Source: an uncultured Allobaculum sp. (lineage in GTDB: Bacteria; Bacillota_I; Bacilli_A; Erysipelotrichales; Erysipelotrichaceae). Taken from it: a stretch of 19,931 bases of DNA. The translations under genes were made by a program, and so were the position numbers. The notes under the pieces were generated by a model. That model did not search any database. It saw only the letters and a list, made by a program, of their open reading frames with translations, and had not been told where the DNA came from. Positions 1-6,757 of the stretch are shown here, one piece after another. The stretch covers positions 1-19,931 of the forward strand of contig CAJTVE010000057.1 in assembly GCA_910579655.1 (NCBI GenBank), written 5' to 3'. How positions within the stretch are numbered: position 1 is the stretch's first letter; every line of letters begins with the position of its first letter.

Positions 1-93
1 ATCGAGAAAGATTTGTTTGCATTTTGAAGACAAAACACGAAAAATGGTTTTGTGAAAAAAGCCATGAATTATTCGGGATATAGGTAGAACAAT

Positions 94-312
94 ATGCAAA
101 TGGCCGAATGCAAGATGCAAGAACTAAAAAAGCTTGCTACTCCTGTTGCAATGTGGGTAGCAAGCAATTTTAGTCCGATGATGACTGTGGTCATCGAAGA
201 TGGACATGTTACTCTTTTAGAAAAAGAGATGGGCGTTCCTATTGAACGCGGCGATAAGGGTGAAACTGTTGAAAATTTACAAGCTCATGACCCAGCGAAG
301 GCGCACTCATAA
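94..312 (+). CDS. Small phage-style hypothetical protein (72 aa)
   Basis: I do not recognise a named family. The 72-residue product starts with a short amphipathic helix (MQELKKLATPVAMWV), then a beta-rich stretch with V-I-E-D-G-H-V-T-L-L, and a polar tail. Short proteins of this general build (helix, then a strand pair ending in a 'v-l-v-E' stretch) are common in temperate phages, and the neighbours support that. The ribosome binding site is weak: AGGT at 82-85, eight bases before the ATG at 94; an in-frame ATG at 100 is an alternative. The last 74 bases overlap the 3' end of the KTSC gene on the other strand, so the two genes converge and overlap tail to tail. It could be real or a remnant; function unknown. 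Confidence 0.45.
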   Translation: MQMAECKMQELKKLATPVAMWVASNFSPMMTVVIEDGHVTLLEKEMGVPIERGDKGETVENLQAHDPAKAHS

Positions 313-448
313 ATGCTTCAAAATCCGATTCTGACACGTTGGAATAGCAATAAATGCTTCCGTTGTTGAATCTGATGTATAAGCATCTGTTTGGTGCATC
401 GTAACAAACCGCACGCATTCTGGAGGAACTAACAGGAATCCAGTCCAT
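239..448 (-). CDS. KTSC-domain protein
   Basis: The 69-residue product matches the KTSC domain layout: an N-terminal V-S-S-S-R-M, then A-V-C-Y-D, a strand pair L-Y-I-R-F-N-N-G-S-I-Y-C-Y, and near the end A-P-S-L-G-H at about residues 49-54. KTSC domains are small, often phage- or plasmid-borne, and their biochemical role is not settled; some occur fused to lysyl-tRNA-synthetase-related proteins. The domain fills almost the whole protein, so this is a stand-alone version. The start is well supported: on the minus strand AGAAAGGA lies about six bases before the ATG. A TATAAT on the minus strand (487-492) lies upstream, but I see no clear -35. It is divergent from the DUF4406 gene and converges on the small gene at 94-312, which suits a phage remnant. 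Confidence 0.75.
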   Translation of the reverse strand: MDWIPVSSSRMRAVCYDAPNRCLYIRFNNGSIYCYSNVSESDFEAFMSAPSLGHELVNFQQFHPYRRVQ

Positions 449-492
449 AAATTTCCTTTCTAGACGGTTGATGGCCGTCGAGAACTATTATA

Positions 493-516
493 GCCGCCTA
501 CATTGGCGGCTTTTTG
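493..516 (+). terminator. Possible hairpin terminator between divergent genes
   Basis: GCCGCC (493-498) and GGCGGC (505-510) form a 6-bp GC stem with a 6-base loop, followed by TTTTT. The form is that of an intrinsic terminator on the plus strand, yet it sits just upstream of the DUF4406 start, with only the small gene ending at 312 before it. A second small hairpin, GACGG/CCGTC (463-479), lies beside it. It may insulate the DUF4406 gene from read-through. Confidence 0.4.
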
Positions 517-531
517 TTAGGAGTAAAAACA

Positions 532-849
532 ATGCAGAAAAATAAAGTTGTTGCCATGATTAGTCAGCCTATGGGTGGCTTGTCCGATGAAGCGATTATT
601 ACAAACCGTGCCAAAGCAGAAGCGTTACTGGACTCGTTAGGCTTCGACGGTGTAAACACTTTATTCACGGACGACTGTGCGGACGATGAAGCAAAGAATA
701 GGCCGCTAGTATCACTGGCCAAATCGCTTGAAATGATGGCCAAAGCGGATATTGCTATCTTCTGCCCTGGTTGGGAAAAAGCCAGAGGGTGCCAGATCGA
801 GTATCAAGCCGCTAAGGCCTATGGCATCCCATGCATCGCACTGATTTAA
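532..849 (+). CDS. DUF4406 family protein (nucleoside deoxyribosyltransferase-like fold)
   Basis: The 105-residue product opens with V-V-A-M-I-S-Q-P-M-G-G-L and later has A-K-A-D-I-A-I-F-C-P-G-W followed by R-G-C-Q-I-E-Y, then A-Y-G-I-P-C-I-A at the end. This is the layout of DUF4406 proteins, related to the nucleoside 2-deoxyribosyltransferase fold; in that superfamily the G-C-x-I-E region holds the catalytic Glu. These proteins are typical of temperate phages of Gram-positive bacteria; their substrate is unknown. Start choice: an in-frame TTG at 514 exists, but AGGAG (519-523) sits eight bases before the ATG at 532. A strong terminator follows directly, so the gene is a single transcription unit. 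Alternative: an unrelated Rossmann-like small protein; I think this unlikely. Confidence 0.75.
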   Translation: MQKNKVVAMISQPMGGLSDEAIITNRAKAEALLDSLGFDGVNTLFTDDCADDEAKNRPLVSLAKSLEMMAKADIAIFCPGWEKARGCQIEYQAAKAYGIPCIALI

Positions 850-850
850 A

Positions 851-873
851 CCCCTCGAAATCGAGGGGTTTTA
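851..873 (+). terminator. Intrinsic terminator after DUF4406 gene
   Basis: CCCCTCGA (851-858) pairs with TCGAGGGG (861-868), followed by a TTTT run. It begins two bases after the stop codon of the DUF4406 gene. Confidence 0.85.
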
Positions 874-1604
874 TTATGCCCGATTGCCATTACGGCGCTT
901 AAACTGACTGGCCTGATCCAGGCACGATCTTAAAACTGCCGGTCGCTTACGAATTTAGTGAGCGGAGAGGAGAAAAAAGTTATCTAGAGTTCCCGAAAAA
1001 ATATACCACTAGTTTTTTATCTCCCAGAGGTGACTACTGAAATCAACTTTACTTAAGGAGAAAATTGGATACTGCCTAGCTCTATCTCCCTTATAAAGGT
1101 ACGATTCCTAGTGGAAAAACTTACCACTAGAAAGACGATAGAATGTTCATTTTCTATAAGCATCAAAATGGGACGGACTATGCCGGAGCCCGCATTTCTC
1201 GATGAAAAAATGGGACAAGCTATCAAAAGGCAATTCACAATCTTGTCAAAGCTAAGGAACAGTCCGTTAATTAACTGATCATTTTTCATTGATCTACTAT
1301 TGGGACAACAAAGGGCATATTAATCTCAAACAGAAACATATGACTCTAGATTAGTTTGATATAATTTATTAAAAATTATAACTATATTTTAGAGAATATG
1401 GCACCAATAAACGGAGCGTGCAATTCTATCGGTTGAATGATCAATTTGTTTAGGGACTGTTCCTAATCAATAAAGAAAGGAATATTTTCAGATCAGATCC
1501 ATGCCTCGAGAAGCCAATTTGGCTATAACGTATTTGAGATAAAATCCCCACTTTCAATTTCTTTCTGAAAGCCTAGTGGCAAATAGTTTCGGGAACTATA
1601 GGTT
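874..1604. other. Gene-poor AT-rich stretch, likely decayed phage DNA
   Basis: I see no gene I can support over about 730 bases. Reading frames here are short or lack ribosome binding sites; a 78-codon minus-strand frame (1053-1289) has no ribosome binding site. From the ATG at 1143 the plus strand reads about 20 codons to a TGA (1203-1205) and then 22 more codons in frame to TAA at 1272-1274, with a partial 14-codon repeat (N-G-T-D-Y-A / N-G-T-S-Y-Q), so decayed coding DNA is possible. The heptamer CCACTAG or its complement occurs four times (1006, 1108, 1124, 1573). A TATAAT (about 1363) has no good -35. Confidence 0.4.
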
Positions 1605-1842
1605 ATGGATTTAAAAGAGCTATTAGGAGATAGCCTGGCTGAACCAGTGGAGGCTGCTATCGATCGTCACAATTCCGAAAAGGGAACTAAGGTCAAGCTG
1701 GTCGACTTGGCCGAAGGTGGCTTATGAATTCTTAGTCAAAGAAAAAGCTGGCGAACTTTCTTTCTCTAGTGCAGCTGCTAAGAAACAGTTCGTTCGTGAA
1801 GCTGTTGGAAAAGAATTCAAGGCAGGCAGTCTTTGGAAATAA
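1605..1842 (+). pseudogene. Frameshifted phage-like protein remnant
   Basis: The first half reads from ATG 1605 as 40 codons (M-D-L-K-E-L-L-G-D-S-L, then K-V-K-L-V-D-L-A-E-G-G) to a TGA at 1725-1727. Skipping one base at 1722 continues smoothly as Y-E-F-L-V-K-E-K-A-G-E-L and ends K-A-G-S-L-W-K at TAA 1840-1842, giving a joined product of about 78 residues. The smooth lysine/glutamate-rich composition across the join suggests a single gene broken by a one-base insertion. The start resembles small phage head or scaffold-type proteins, but I do not assign a family. No clear ribosome binding site. A programmed frameshift is possible but no slippery heptamer is visible. Confidence 0.45.
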
Positions 1843-1941
1843 AAGTCTGAAGATTCTGAAGATAAGGTTTGTAAAAGCACCATCAGCAGTGTTGCGTTAA
1901 AATATAGAAAGTACGAGACGTACGAAAGCGAGGTATTGATG

Positions 1942-2487
1942 ATGAAAAAAGCCGCAATTGTCATGGACAACGGTTTCGAAGAACTCGAAGCCATGGGTCC
2001 AATCGCCCTGTTACGCCGGGCTGGAATGCCGGTTGATCTGGTCAGTGCTGCCAATACGGATTCAGTAACGGGTCGTTTTGGCGTTACCTATTCGCCAGCA
2101 ACTCCTCTGAAAGATTATGATTTCTCAGATGTAGATGTCCTGATCATTCCAGGCGGTGCCCATGCTCCAAAACTTGAAGCCAACGAAAAAGTCAAAGAAG
2201 TCATTACTGAGTTCTACAATGACCCTGAAAAATATGTAGCGGCCATCTGCGCTGCTCCAACCATCCTTGGTCATATGGGTCTGCTTGAAGGGAAAGACTA
2301 CACTTGCTTTACATCAATGAACGATGAATTCGGTGGAACGTATAAAGATCAGCCTGCCGTAGTCGATGGCAAACTGATCACCGGACGCTCGGCTGCAGCC
2401 GCGATTGATTTTGCCTGGGCGATTATGGAAACTGTTTTAGGCAAAAAGCACACGGATGAAGTGAAAGCATCCATTTTCACGTTGTGA
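1942..2487 (+). CDS. DJ-1/PfpI family protein
   Basis: A 181-residue protein of the DJ-1/ThiJ/PfpI superfamily. The N-terminal strand is A-A-I-V-M-D-N-G-F-E-E-L-E, whose final Glu (residue 16) matches the conserved glutamate of DJ-1; the nucleophile elbow A-A-I-C-A-A-P-T places the reactive Cys at residue 103, and D-V-L-I-I-P-G-G-A-H precedes it. Members act in the cytoplasm as glyoxalases, deglycases or redox-sensing chaperones; which one applies cannot be read here. Start choice: GCGAGG (1928-1933) lies eight bases before ATG 1942; ATG 1939 and TTG 1936 are in frame alternatives. Its stop overlaps the GTG start of the ATP-grasp gene, so the two are translationally coupled. A GTACG-AGA-CGTAC inverted repeat (1911-1923) lies just upstream and could be an operator. 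Confidence 0.88.
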   Translation: MKKAAIVMDNGFEELEAMGPIALLRRAGMPVDLVSAANTDSVTGRFGVTYSPATPLKDYDFSDVDVLIIPGGAHAPKLEANEKVKEVITEFYNDPEKYVAAICAAPTILGHMGLLEGKDYTCFTSMNDEFGGTYKDQPAVVDGKLITGRSAAAAIDFAWAIMETVLGKKHTDEVKASIFTL

Positions 2488-3821
2488 AATCCATTGAAAA
2501 GCAATGGCTTGACTATATAGAAGACCATCTGCAGGAAAGCCATAAAAGTGCATTGGAGATCAGCCGAACCATTCAGAACTCTCCATTAGAATACGAAGTT
2601 CCCAATCAGAGCAGTGCCGTGCCGATTTATACCCGCACGCTTCATCTTCCCAAGTTTTTTACCCAGCAGGATAAAGAGAATTTCGAAAAGCTCTGTCAGA
2701 CTTTTTATTCGATCTTTGAAAAGACCATCGCTGCTTACCAGAATGATCCAGAGATACGCGCTCTGTTTCACTTCTCGCCAGAACTGGAGGAACTCATCGC
2801 CCTGGAGCCTGGCTATCAGGCAGCCATCCCGGTTTTACGCATTGATATTTTCTATGATGAAGAAACCGGCGATTTCAAGGTCTGTGAGTTCAATACAGAC
2901 GGAACTTCCGCTATGTATGAGAATGATTTGATGTTTAAGTTTCTGGTCCATAATAACGTCTGGAAGGCCCTGGAACCAGAGGTAAGTTATATGCCGCTGA
3001 TGAATCCGTTAGTGGATGCTTTGCTTCTGGATCTGGAACAGGCGACGAAAAAAAAGAAGCCGGTGATTGCCATTTCAGACTTTCTGGAAAATGCGTATCT
3101 TCCAGAACTGTATGCGATCGAACAACTCCTTCAGGATCGAGGATATATGGCGCAAGTCGTCGATATTCGCGATCTGCAATATGATGGAACATCACTCTAT
3201 GCCCCCAAAACAGGTGTTCGCTATGACGCCCTGTATCGAAGAGCCGTCACGCAGGACGTGCTGGACCATCTCGATGAAATCAAGCCGTTTTTACAGGCTG
3301 TAAAAGAGGGGAAGATTGTGCTGGCCGGGGCGTTTAAAACCCAGATTCCACATTCCAAAACGATCAGTGAAGCGCTCTTTGAGCCGGCTTTACAGAAATA
3401 CTTCACCGAGCAAGAAGTGAAGTGGATTGAAGCACATTTGCCCGAAGCGTTTGATCTGACACCAGAAACTGCCGGACGGGTCAAACAAGACCGAAAACAC
3501 TGGATCATCAAGCCCAAAGAAGGCTATGGGGCTAAAGGCGTCTATGCAGGTGTCGATCTTGCCGAAAAACACTGGCCAAAGCTGGTCGATGATCTGATCG
3601 ATCATGGCTATATCGTGGAAGAATATATTCCCCACTATCAGTCGATGAACATTGATCTGCTCGGACCGGATGGTCTGAAACCGTATTCCAATCTGACTGG
3701 TCTGTATGTTTTCAATGGCCGGTTTGCGGGCGTGTATTCCCGCCTGTCCGATGCTGGAATTGTTTCGACGCAATATAACGAGCGTATGGTCCCCACACTC
3801 TTTCTTAAAGAAGACCAGTAA
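2484..3821 (+). CDS. Glutathionylspermidine synthase-like ATP-grasp ligase
   Basis: A 445-residue protein matching the C-terminal synthetase (ATP-grasp) type of glutathionylspermidine synthase. Landmarks: V-C-E-F-N-T-D-G-T-S-A-M at 133-144 (the conserved E-F-N motif), the ATP-grasp loop W-I-I-K-P-K-E-G-Y-G-A-K-G-V at 340-353, I-V-E-E-Y-I-P at 377-383, and a C-terminal G-V-Y-S-R-L-S-D-A-G segment at 416-425. The family forms an amide bond using ATP through an acyl-phosphate; the substrates here are unknown, because Bacillota usually lack glutathionylspermidine and no amidase domain is fused. It starts with GTG inside the DJ-1 stop codon (GTGA) with no strong ribosome binding site of its own, so translation is probably coupled. 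It is cytoplasmic by lack of any signal or membrane segment. Confidence 0.82.
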   Translation: MKSIEKQWLDYIEDHLQESHKSALEISRTIQNSPLEYEVPNQSSAVPIYTRTLHLPKFFTQQDKENFEKLCQTFYSIFEKTIAAYQNDPEIRALFHFSPELEELIALEPGYQAAIPVLRIDIFYDEETGDFKVCEFNTDGTSAMYENDLMFKFLVHNNVWKALEPEVSYMPLMNPLVDALLLDLEQATKKKKPVIAISDFLENAYLPELYAIEQLLQDRGYMAQVVDIRDLQYDGTSLYAPKTGVRYDALYRRAVTQDVLDHLDEIKPFLQAVKEGKIVLAGAFKTQIPHSKTISEALFEPALQKYFTEQEVKWIEAHLPEAFDLTPETAGRVKQDRKHWIIKPKEGYGAKGVYAGVDLAEKHWPKLVDDLIDHGYIVEEYIPHYQSMNIDLLGPDGLKPYSNLTGLYVFNGRFAGVYSRLSDAGIVSTQYNERMVPTLFLKEDQ

Positions 3822-3878
3822 ACCAGAAAACTGGAGGATCAGAAGGCTGGAACCCCAGTAAACCCGATGAACGCAAAG

Positions 3879-3917
3879 AAGCCGGATCTCATTCGATTTG
3901 AACAAGATCCGGCTTTT
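3879..3917 (+). terminator. Intrinsic terminator after the DJ-1/ATP-grasp operon
   Basis: AAGCCGGATCT (3879-3889) pairs perfectly with AGATCCGGCTT (3905-3915) and is followed by TTTTC. It lies 58 bases after the ATP-grasp stop and also downstream of the convergent patatin gene, so it may serve both directions. Confidence 0.85.
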
Positions 3918-4083
3918 CTGCTGGTCTGTTGATCGGGATTGGTCTGCCTCATGCAGAGGCGTAGAGATGTGCTGGACAGTTGGAAAAAGAAAGGGATGGC
4001 TGAAAAGTTCTGGTGCATGGAGCGCTTTGCGGCGATGAGAAGCCTGGAAACAGACGTCACAGCCATTTGATCCTTCTTCCGCT

Positions 4084-4944
4084 TTATACCTCTTTTGCCT
4101 GGCTGGCGGGGACAAGAAAGTCTTTAATTTTCTGTCCGTCCTGGAATCCTTTGAGGTACAGGCGATGCAGGTTGTTTGGATTCCGGTCAAGTGTATCGAC
4201 GCCGCATGTATCATCGGGAGCGACAATCAGAACCTTGCCTTCTTTCTCCAGCTCTTTGGCTTTTGCGACGACTTCGTTATAACGGTCGGCTCTTGAGCGA
4301 AGACCCTCAGCGGCTTTGGGGTAACAATGCATGAAGGCAGCAACAGCCTGGTCTTTATAGGGCTTGCGGTCGATATCGCTTGGCTTGGTCAGAATGATAA
4401 CGACTTTATCGGCACCAAGTTCGAAGGCTTTATCCAGTGGGATTGGATCTGAGAGGGCACCATCAAAAAATGGCACGCCGGCAATCATATAGGGATGATT
4501 GACAACGGGAATCGAGCAGCTGGCCTTGAAAATGTCGTACCGGTTTTCCTGAAGCCAATGGCGGTCAAAGTAGGCAGGCTTGCCGGTAATCGCATTGGTC
4601 GCTACAACAACCATCTGAATATCGGAGGCATTGAAGGCATCGAAGTCCAGTGGGTTTTCACCATCCTTGTTGGAGAGAGTACTGTAGATGTAGTCCATAT
4701 TAATGAACGAACCGGTTTCAAAGTAATTGTGGAATGACATATATTCTGGTCTTCCGGAATATTCTCGATAAAACATATAGTTCCGGCCGAGCTGGTGGGC
4801 AATATAGCTGCAGACGTTGGCTGAGCCAGCGGAAATTCCAATCGCGATATCGAATTTTACGTCATCAAACATACAGGCATCCAGAACGCCTGCTGCATAC
4901 ATGCCGCGCATCCCTCCGCCAACATCAATGACTGCGGTTTTCAT
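4084..4944 (-). CDS. Patatin-like phospholipase
   Basis: A 286-residue patatin-family acyl hydrolase. All catalytic features are present: the oxyanion loop G-G-G-M-R-G at 9-14, the nucleophile motif G-I-S-A-G-S at 36-41 (Ser38), and the Asp of the dyad in F-F-D-G-A-L-S-D-P-I-P (Asp161, a D-G-A variant of the usual D-G-G). The protein resembles bacterial cytoplasmic patatins of the RssA/YjjU type and has no signal peptide, so it probably acts on phospholipid or acyl esters at the inner face of the membrane. Start: AAGGAG on the minus strand lies ten bases before the ATG. Upstream lies an 8-bp tandem repeat (4959-4980). The gene is transcribed alone and converges on the DJ-1/ATP-grasp operon. 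Confidence 0.92.
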   Translation of the reverse strand: MKTAVIDVGGGMRGMYAAGVLDACMFDDVKFDIAIGISAGSANVCSYIAHQLGRNYMFYREYSGRPEYMSFHNYFETGSFINMDYIYSTLSNKDGENPLDFDAFNASDIQMVVVATNAITGKPAYFDRHWLQENRYDIFKASCSIPVVNHPYMIAGVPFFDGALSDPIPLDKAFELGADKVVIILTKPSDIDRKPYKDQAVAAFMHCYPKAAEGLRSRADRYNEVVAKAKELEKEGKVLIVAPDDTCGVDTLDRNPNNLHRLYLKGFQDGQKIKDFLVPASQAKEV

Positions 4945-5309
4945 AAAAAGATTTCTCCTTTACTGATTTACTGATTTACTTTTTTATTTATTCCTTACTT
5001 ATTGTGCTTATTTTAGATTGGCACTGGATCTGAATCCTGCAAAGTGTCAATGGAGTCCTGAATCCAGGAGCTTTTCAGAACAAAGCAGAATCCAGCTTCC
5101 ATGAAATGGAAGTTTTGCATGACCATTGTAAGGAAAAATAGAAACAGAATGAACAAACAGAAGCGAAAAAGTGCGGGAAAAATCCAGAAGAGTCATGCAG
5201 ATTCGAAATTCAGCAGACCTGAAAGCGGTTTGTCAGAGGATCGGGGGCCTATGAGAATGATCAGATCCGGATGAAATATCGCTCAAAACGGTTCGGTTTT
5301 TGGTGGGGC
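4945..5309. other. Intergenic region upstream of patatin and tRNA-Arg
   Basis: No gene is visible. It contains an 8-bp tandem repeat next to the patatin ribosome binding site (TTTACTGA, 2.75 copies, 4959-4980) and two small hairpins: TCCTG/CAGGA at about 5055-5069 and CTTCCAT/ATGGAAG (5096-5112) followed by TTTT. The last could be a weak plus-strand terminator, though no plus-strand gene precedes it. Confidence 0.5.
4959..4980. repeat. 8-bp tandem repeat beside the patatin ribosome binding site
   Basis: The unit TTTACTGA is present 2.75 times. On the minus (coding) strand it lies directly upstream of and touching AAGGAG of the patatin gene, so copy number changes would alter the leader but not the spacing to the start codon. 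Confidence 0.7.
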
Positions 5310-5338
5310 TTGATTTTAAAAGGGGTGTGCAATAGAAT
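5310..5338 (+). promoter_or_regulatory. Sigma-70-type promoter for tRNA-Arg(CCG)
   Basis: -35 TTGATT (5310-5315), 17-base spacer, -10 TAGAAT (5333-5338). Transcription would start at about 5345, five bases before the tRNA 5' end. Confidence 0.65.
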
Positions 5339-5349
5339 AATTGTGCGCT

Positions 5350-5425
5350 GTGCCCGTAGCTCAATGGATAGAGTAACAGATTCCGATTCTGGTGGTTGGA
5401 GGTTCGAGTCCTCTCGGGTGCGCCA
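5350..5425 (+). tRNA. tRNA-Arg (anticodon CCG)
   Basis: A full cloverleaf of 76 bases with encoded CCA. Acceptor GTGCCCG pairs with CGGGTGC with two G-U wobbles; the D arm is GCTC/GAGT (GCT pairing with GAG); the anticodon loop is TTCCGAT, giving anticodon CCG, which reads CGG; the T arm GGAGG/CCTCT holds the TTCGAGT loop. The first anticodon-stem pair (A-G) is mismatched. A T-run follows the CCA directly. Confidence 0.93.
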
Positions 5426-5478
5426 TTTTTTTTTGCCTGTTTTCTCTCAAAACGGCTAAAATAAATAAGAAGCTTGAT

Positions 5479-5500
5479 TTCAGAATTCATCAATTCTGAA
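5479..5500. promoter_or_regulatory. Perfect hairpin between two tRNA-Arg genes
   Basis: TTCAGAATT (5479-5487) and AATTCTGAA (5492-5500) form a 9-bp stem with loop CATC. It has no strong T-run, so it may be a processing or partial-termination element in the spacer between the two tRNAs, rather than a classic terminator. Confidence 0.45.
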
Positions 5501-5526
5501 GATTGATTCGTTTATGGCGTGAACAG

Positions 5527-5604
5527 GTCCACATAGCTCAGTCTGGATAGAGCACGTGCCTCCTAAGCACGGGGTCGGAGGTTCGAGTCCTCTTGTGGAC
5601 GCCA
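5527..5604 (+). tRNA. tRNA-Arg (anticodon CCT)
   Basis: 78 bases with encoded CCA. Acceptor GTCCACA pairs perfectly with TGTGGAC; the anticodon stem CGTGC/GCACG closes the loop CTCCTAA, anticodon CCT, reading AGG; the T arm has TTCGAGT. Probably co-transcribed with the tRNA-Arg(CCG) just upstream, since no clear separate promoter is visible. Confidence 0.94.
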
Positions 5605-5614
5605 CTTTACAGAT

Positions 5615-5661
5615 AAAGCTGCCTATCAAAATGCCTTGCCGCATCCGATGGGCAGCTTTTC
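5615..5661 (+). terminator. Intrinsic terminator after the tRNA-Arg pair
   Basis: AAAGCTGCC (5615-5623) pairs with GGCAGCTTT (5651-5659), followed by TTC. It lies 11 bases after the tRNA CCA end. Confidence 0.75.
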
Positions 5662-5727
5662 GTTTGTCATCCAAAAGCGCTGGCCCCCTTTTCCTGAATG
5701 CTCAGACCCGGTCGTTCAGGAGGTTTG

Positions 5728-5913
5728 ATGGATTCAAAAGATTTGGCGCAAATCTGCAAGTGGATCAAGCCAAAACATTGGAGAAGACAATGTGGCGCTA
5801 TTTGTGTCTGTTTAAAATTTCTTCGAAAACTTGATCATTATTTTCGACAAATCGCCAAAGGCGAATTAAATGGAAATATGAGCTCAAAAAGAGGACTCAA
5901 AATGAGTTTATGA
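5728..5913 (+). CDS. Possible small leader protein (61 aa) coupled to the hydrolase
   Basis: I recognise no family. ATG 5728 is preceded by a very strong AGGAGG (5718-5723) with a short four-base spacer. The product is basic and contains three Cys (Q-C-G-A-I-C-V-C) and a C-terminal K-R-G-L-K-M-S-L. Its TGA overlaps an ATG of the hydrolase frame (ATGA, 5910-5913), an arrangement typical of translational coupling. CCTGAA (5693-5698) and TTCAGG (5715-5720) can pair and mask the Shine-Dalgarno. Against it: no recognised domain, and an in-between composition that could arise by chance. It may be a real small protein, a leader that controls the downstream gene, or chance. Confidence 0.3.
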   Translation: MDSKDLAQICKWIKPKHWRRQCGAICVCLKFLRKLDHYFRQIAKGELNGNMSSKRGLKMSL

Positions 5914-5969
5914 AGACCAAAAGGCCGGAAATGGATACAATAGAAAAAGAGGCGAAAGGAAGGGATTTC

Positions 5970-6740
5970 ATGATAGATCGTTTTCCAGTGAGAATGGATC
6001 CGCTCAATCGCCTGGGATGGGTGGATGTCTACCTTCCGGATGATTATTTTTATTCCAATCGGCGCTATCCGGTGCTGTATATGTTTGACGGTCAGAACCT
6101 GTTTTTTGATCAGCAGGCGACATTTGGCCGTTCGTGGGGACTTAAGGAGTTTCTCGATTCCTGTATGGATCCCTGCATAGTGGTTGGACTGGAATGTGAC
6201 CCGAAAGACCAGAACCGGCTTCACGAATACACTCCCTATCCATTGGCAGAAACGTTCTTTGGAGCCACAGTTGGCGCCGGAGCGGTGTTAATGGAGTGGA
6301 TTGTCCAGGTGCTGAAGCCGATGATTGACCATAAACTGCGAACCTGGCCGCAAAGAGAAGCAACTGCCATAGCAGGCAGCTCCATGGGAGGCTTGATGGC
6401 CTTCTTTGCGGTTACCCGGCATAACTCTGTATTTTCCAAGGCGGCTTGTCTGTCGCCGTCCCTGTTTCTTTGTGAAGAAGAAATTTCCAGAGAACTGGAA
6501 CATGGCGGACTGGATCCGGATACACGGATTTATTGGTCATTTGGATCCAAAGAATTGTCGGCTCCCATGCGTGTGGAAGCAGAAATGCTTCTGGTGGAAT
6601 ACAAATGGGCTCTGGAGCGGCAGGGAGGACTTGGCAAAGTCTCCATTGTCGAAGATGGCTCTCATAACGAAGAGTGCTGGGGAAAACAGAATCCAGAATA
6701 CTATCGCTTTTTCTGGAATGACCCCAAAGATCTTGACTGA
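5970..6740 (+). CDS. Alpha/beta-hydrolase, esterase D-like
   Basis: A 256-residue hydrolase of the putative esterase (esterase D / enterochelin-esterase-like) group. V-D-V-Y-L-P-D-D-Y at 18-26 and Y-P-V-L-Y-M-F-D-G-Q-N at 33-43 are characteristic, the nucleophile elbow is A-G-S-S-M-G-G at 135-141 (Ser138), and G-S-H-N-E at 230-234 supplies the catalytic His232. No signal peptide, so it is cytoplasmic; it probably hydrolyses an ester or deacetylates a sugar or small molecule. Start: AAAGGAAGG (5955-5963) stands six bases before ATG 5970. An earlier in-frame ATG at 5910, overlapping the stop of the small frame upstream, would add 20 charged residues. The PTS IIA gene starts 17 bases after its stop, so an operon with sugar uptake functions is likely. 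Confidence 0.85.
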   Translation: MIDRFPVRMDPLNRLGWVDVYLPDDYFYSNRRYPVLYMFDGQNLFFDQQATFGRSWGLKEFLDSCMDPCIVVGLECDPKDQNRLHEYTPYPLAETFFGATVGAGAVLMEWIVQVLKPMIDHKLRTWPQREATAIAGSSMGGLMAFFAVTRHNSVFSKAACLSPSLFLCEEEISRELEHGGLDPDTRIYWSFGSKELSAPMRVEAEMLLVEYKWALERQGGLGKVSIVEDGSHNEECWGKQNPEYYRFFWNDPKDLD

Positions 6741-6757
6741 GCTGCTGAGGTAAGGGT

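Noticed and set aside
1053..1289. 78-codon minus-strand frame in the gene-poor region
   Set aside because: No ribosome binding site and no recognisable family; also antiparallel to another open frame of equal quality, as expected by chance.
1533..1545. TTTGAGATAAAAT also at 7465-7477
   Set aside because: A 13-base match is expected by chance between positions in a 20 kb window; neither copy has matching surroundings.
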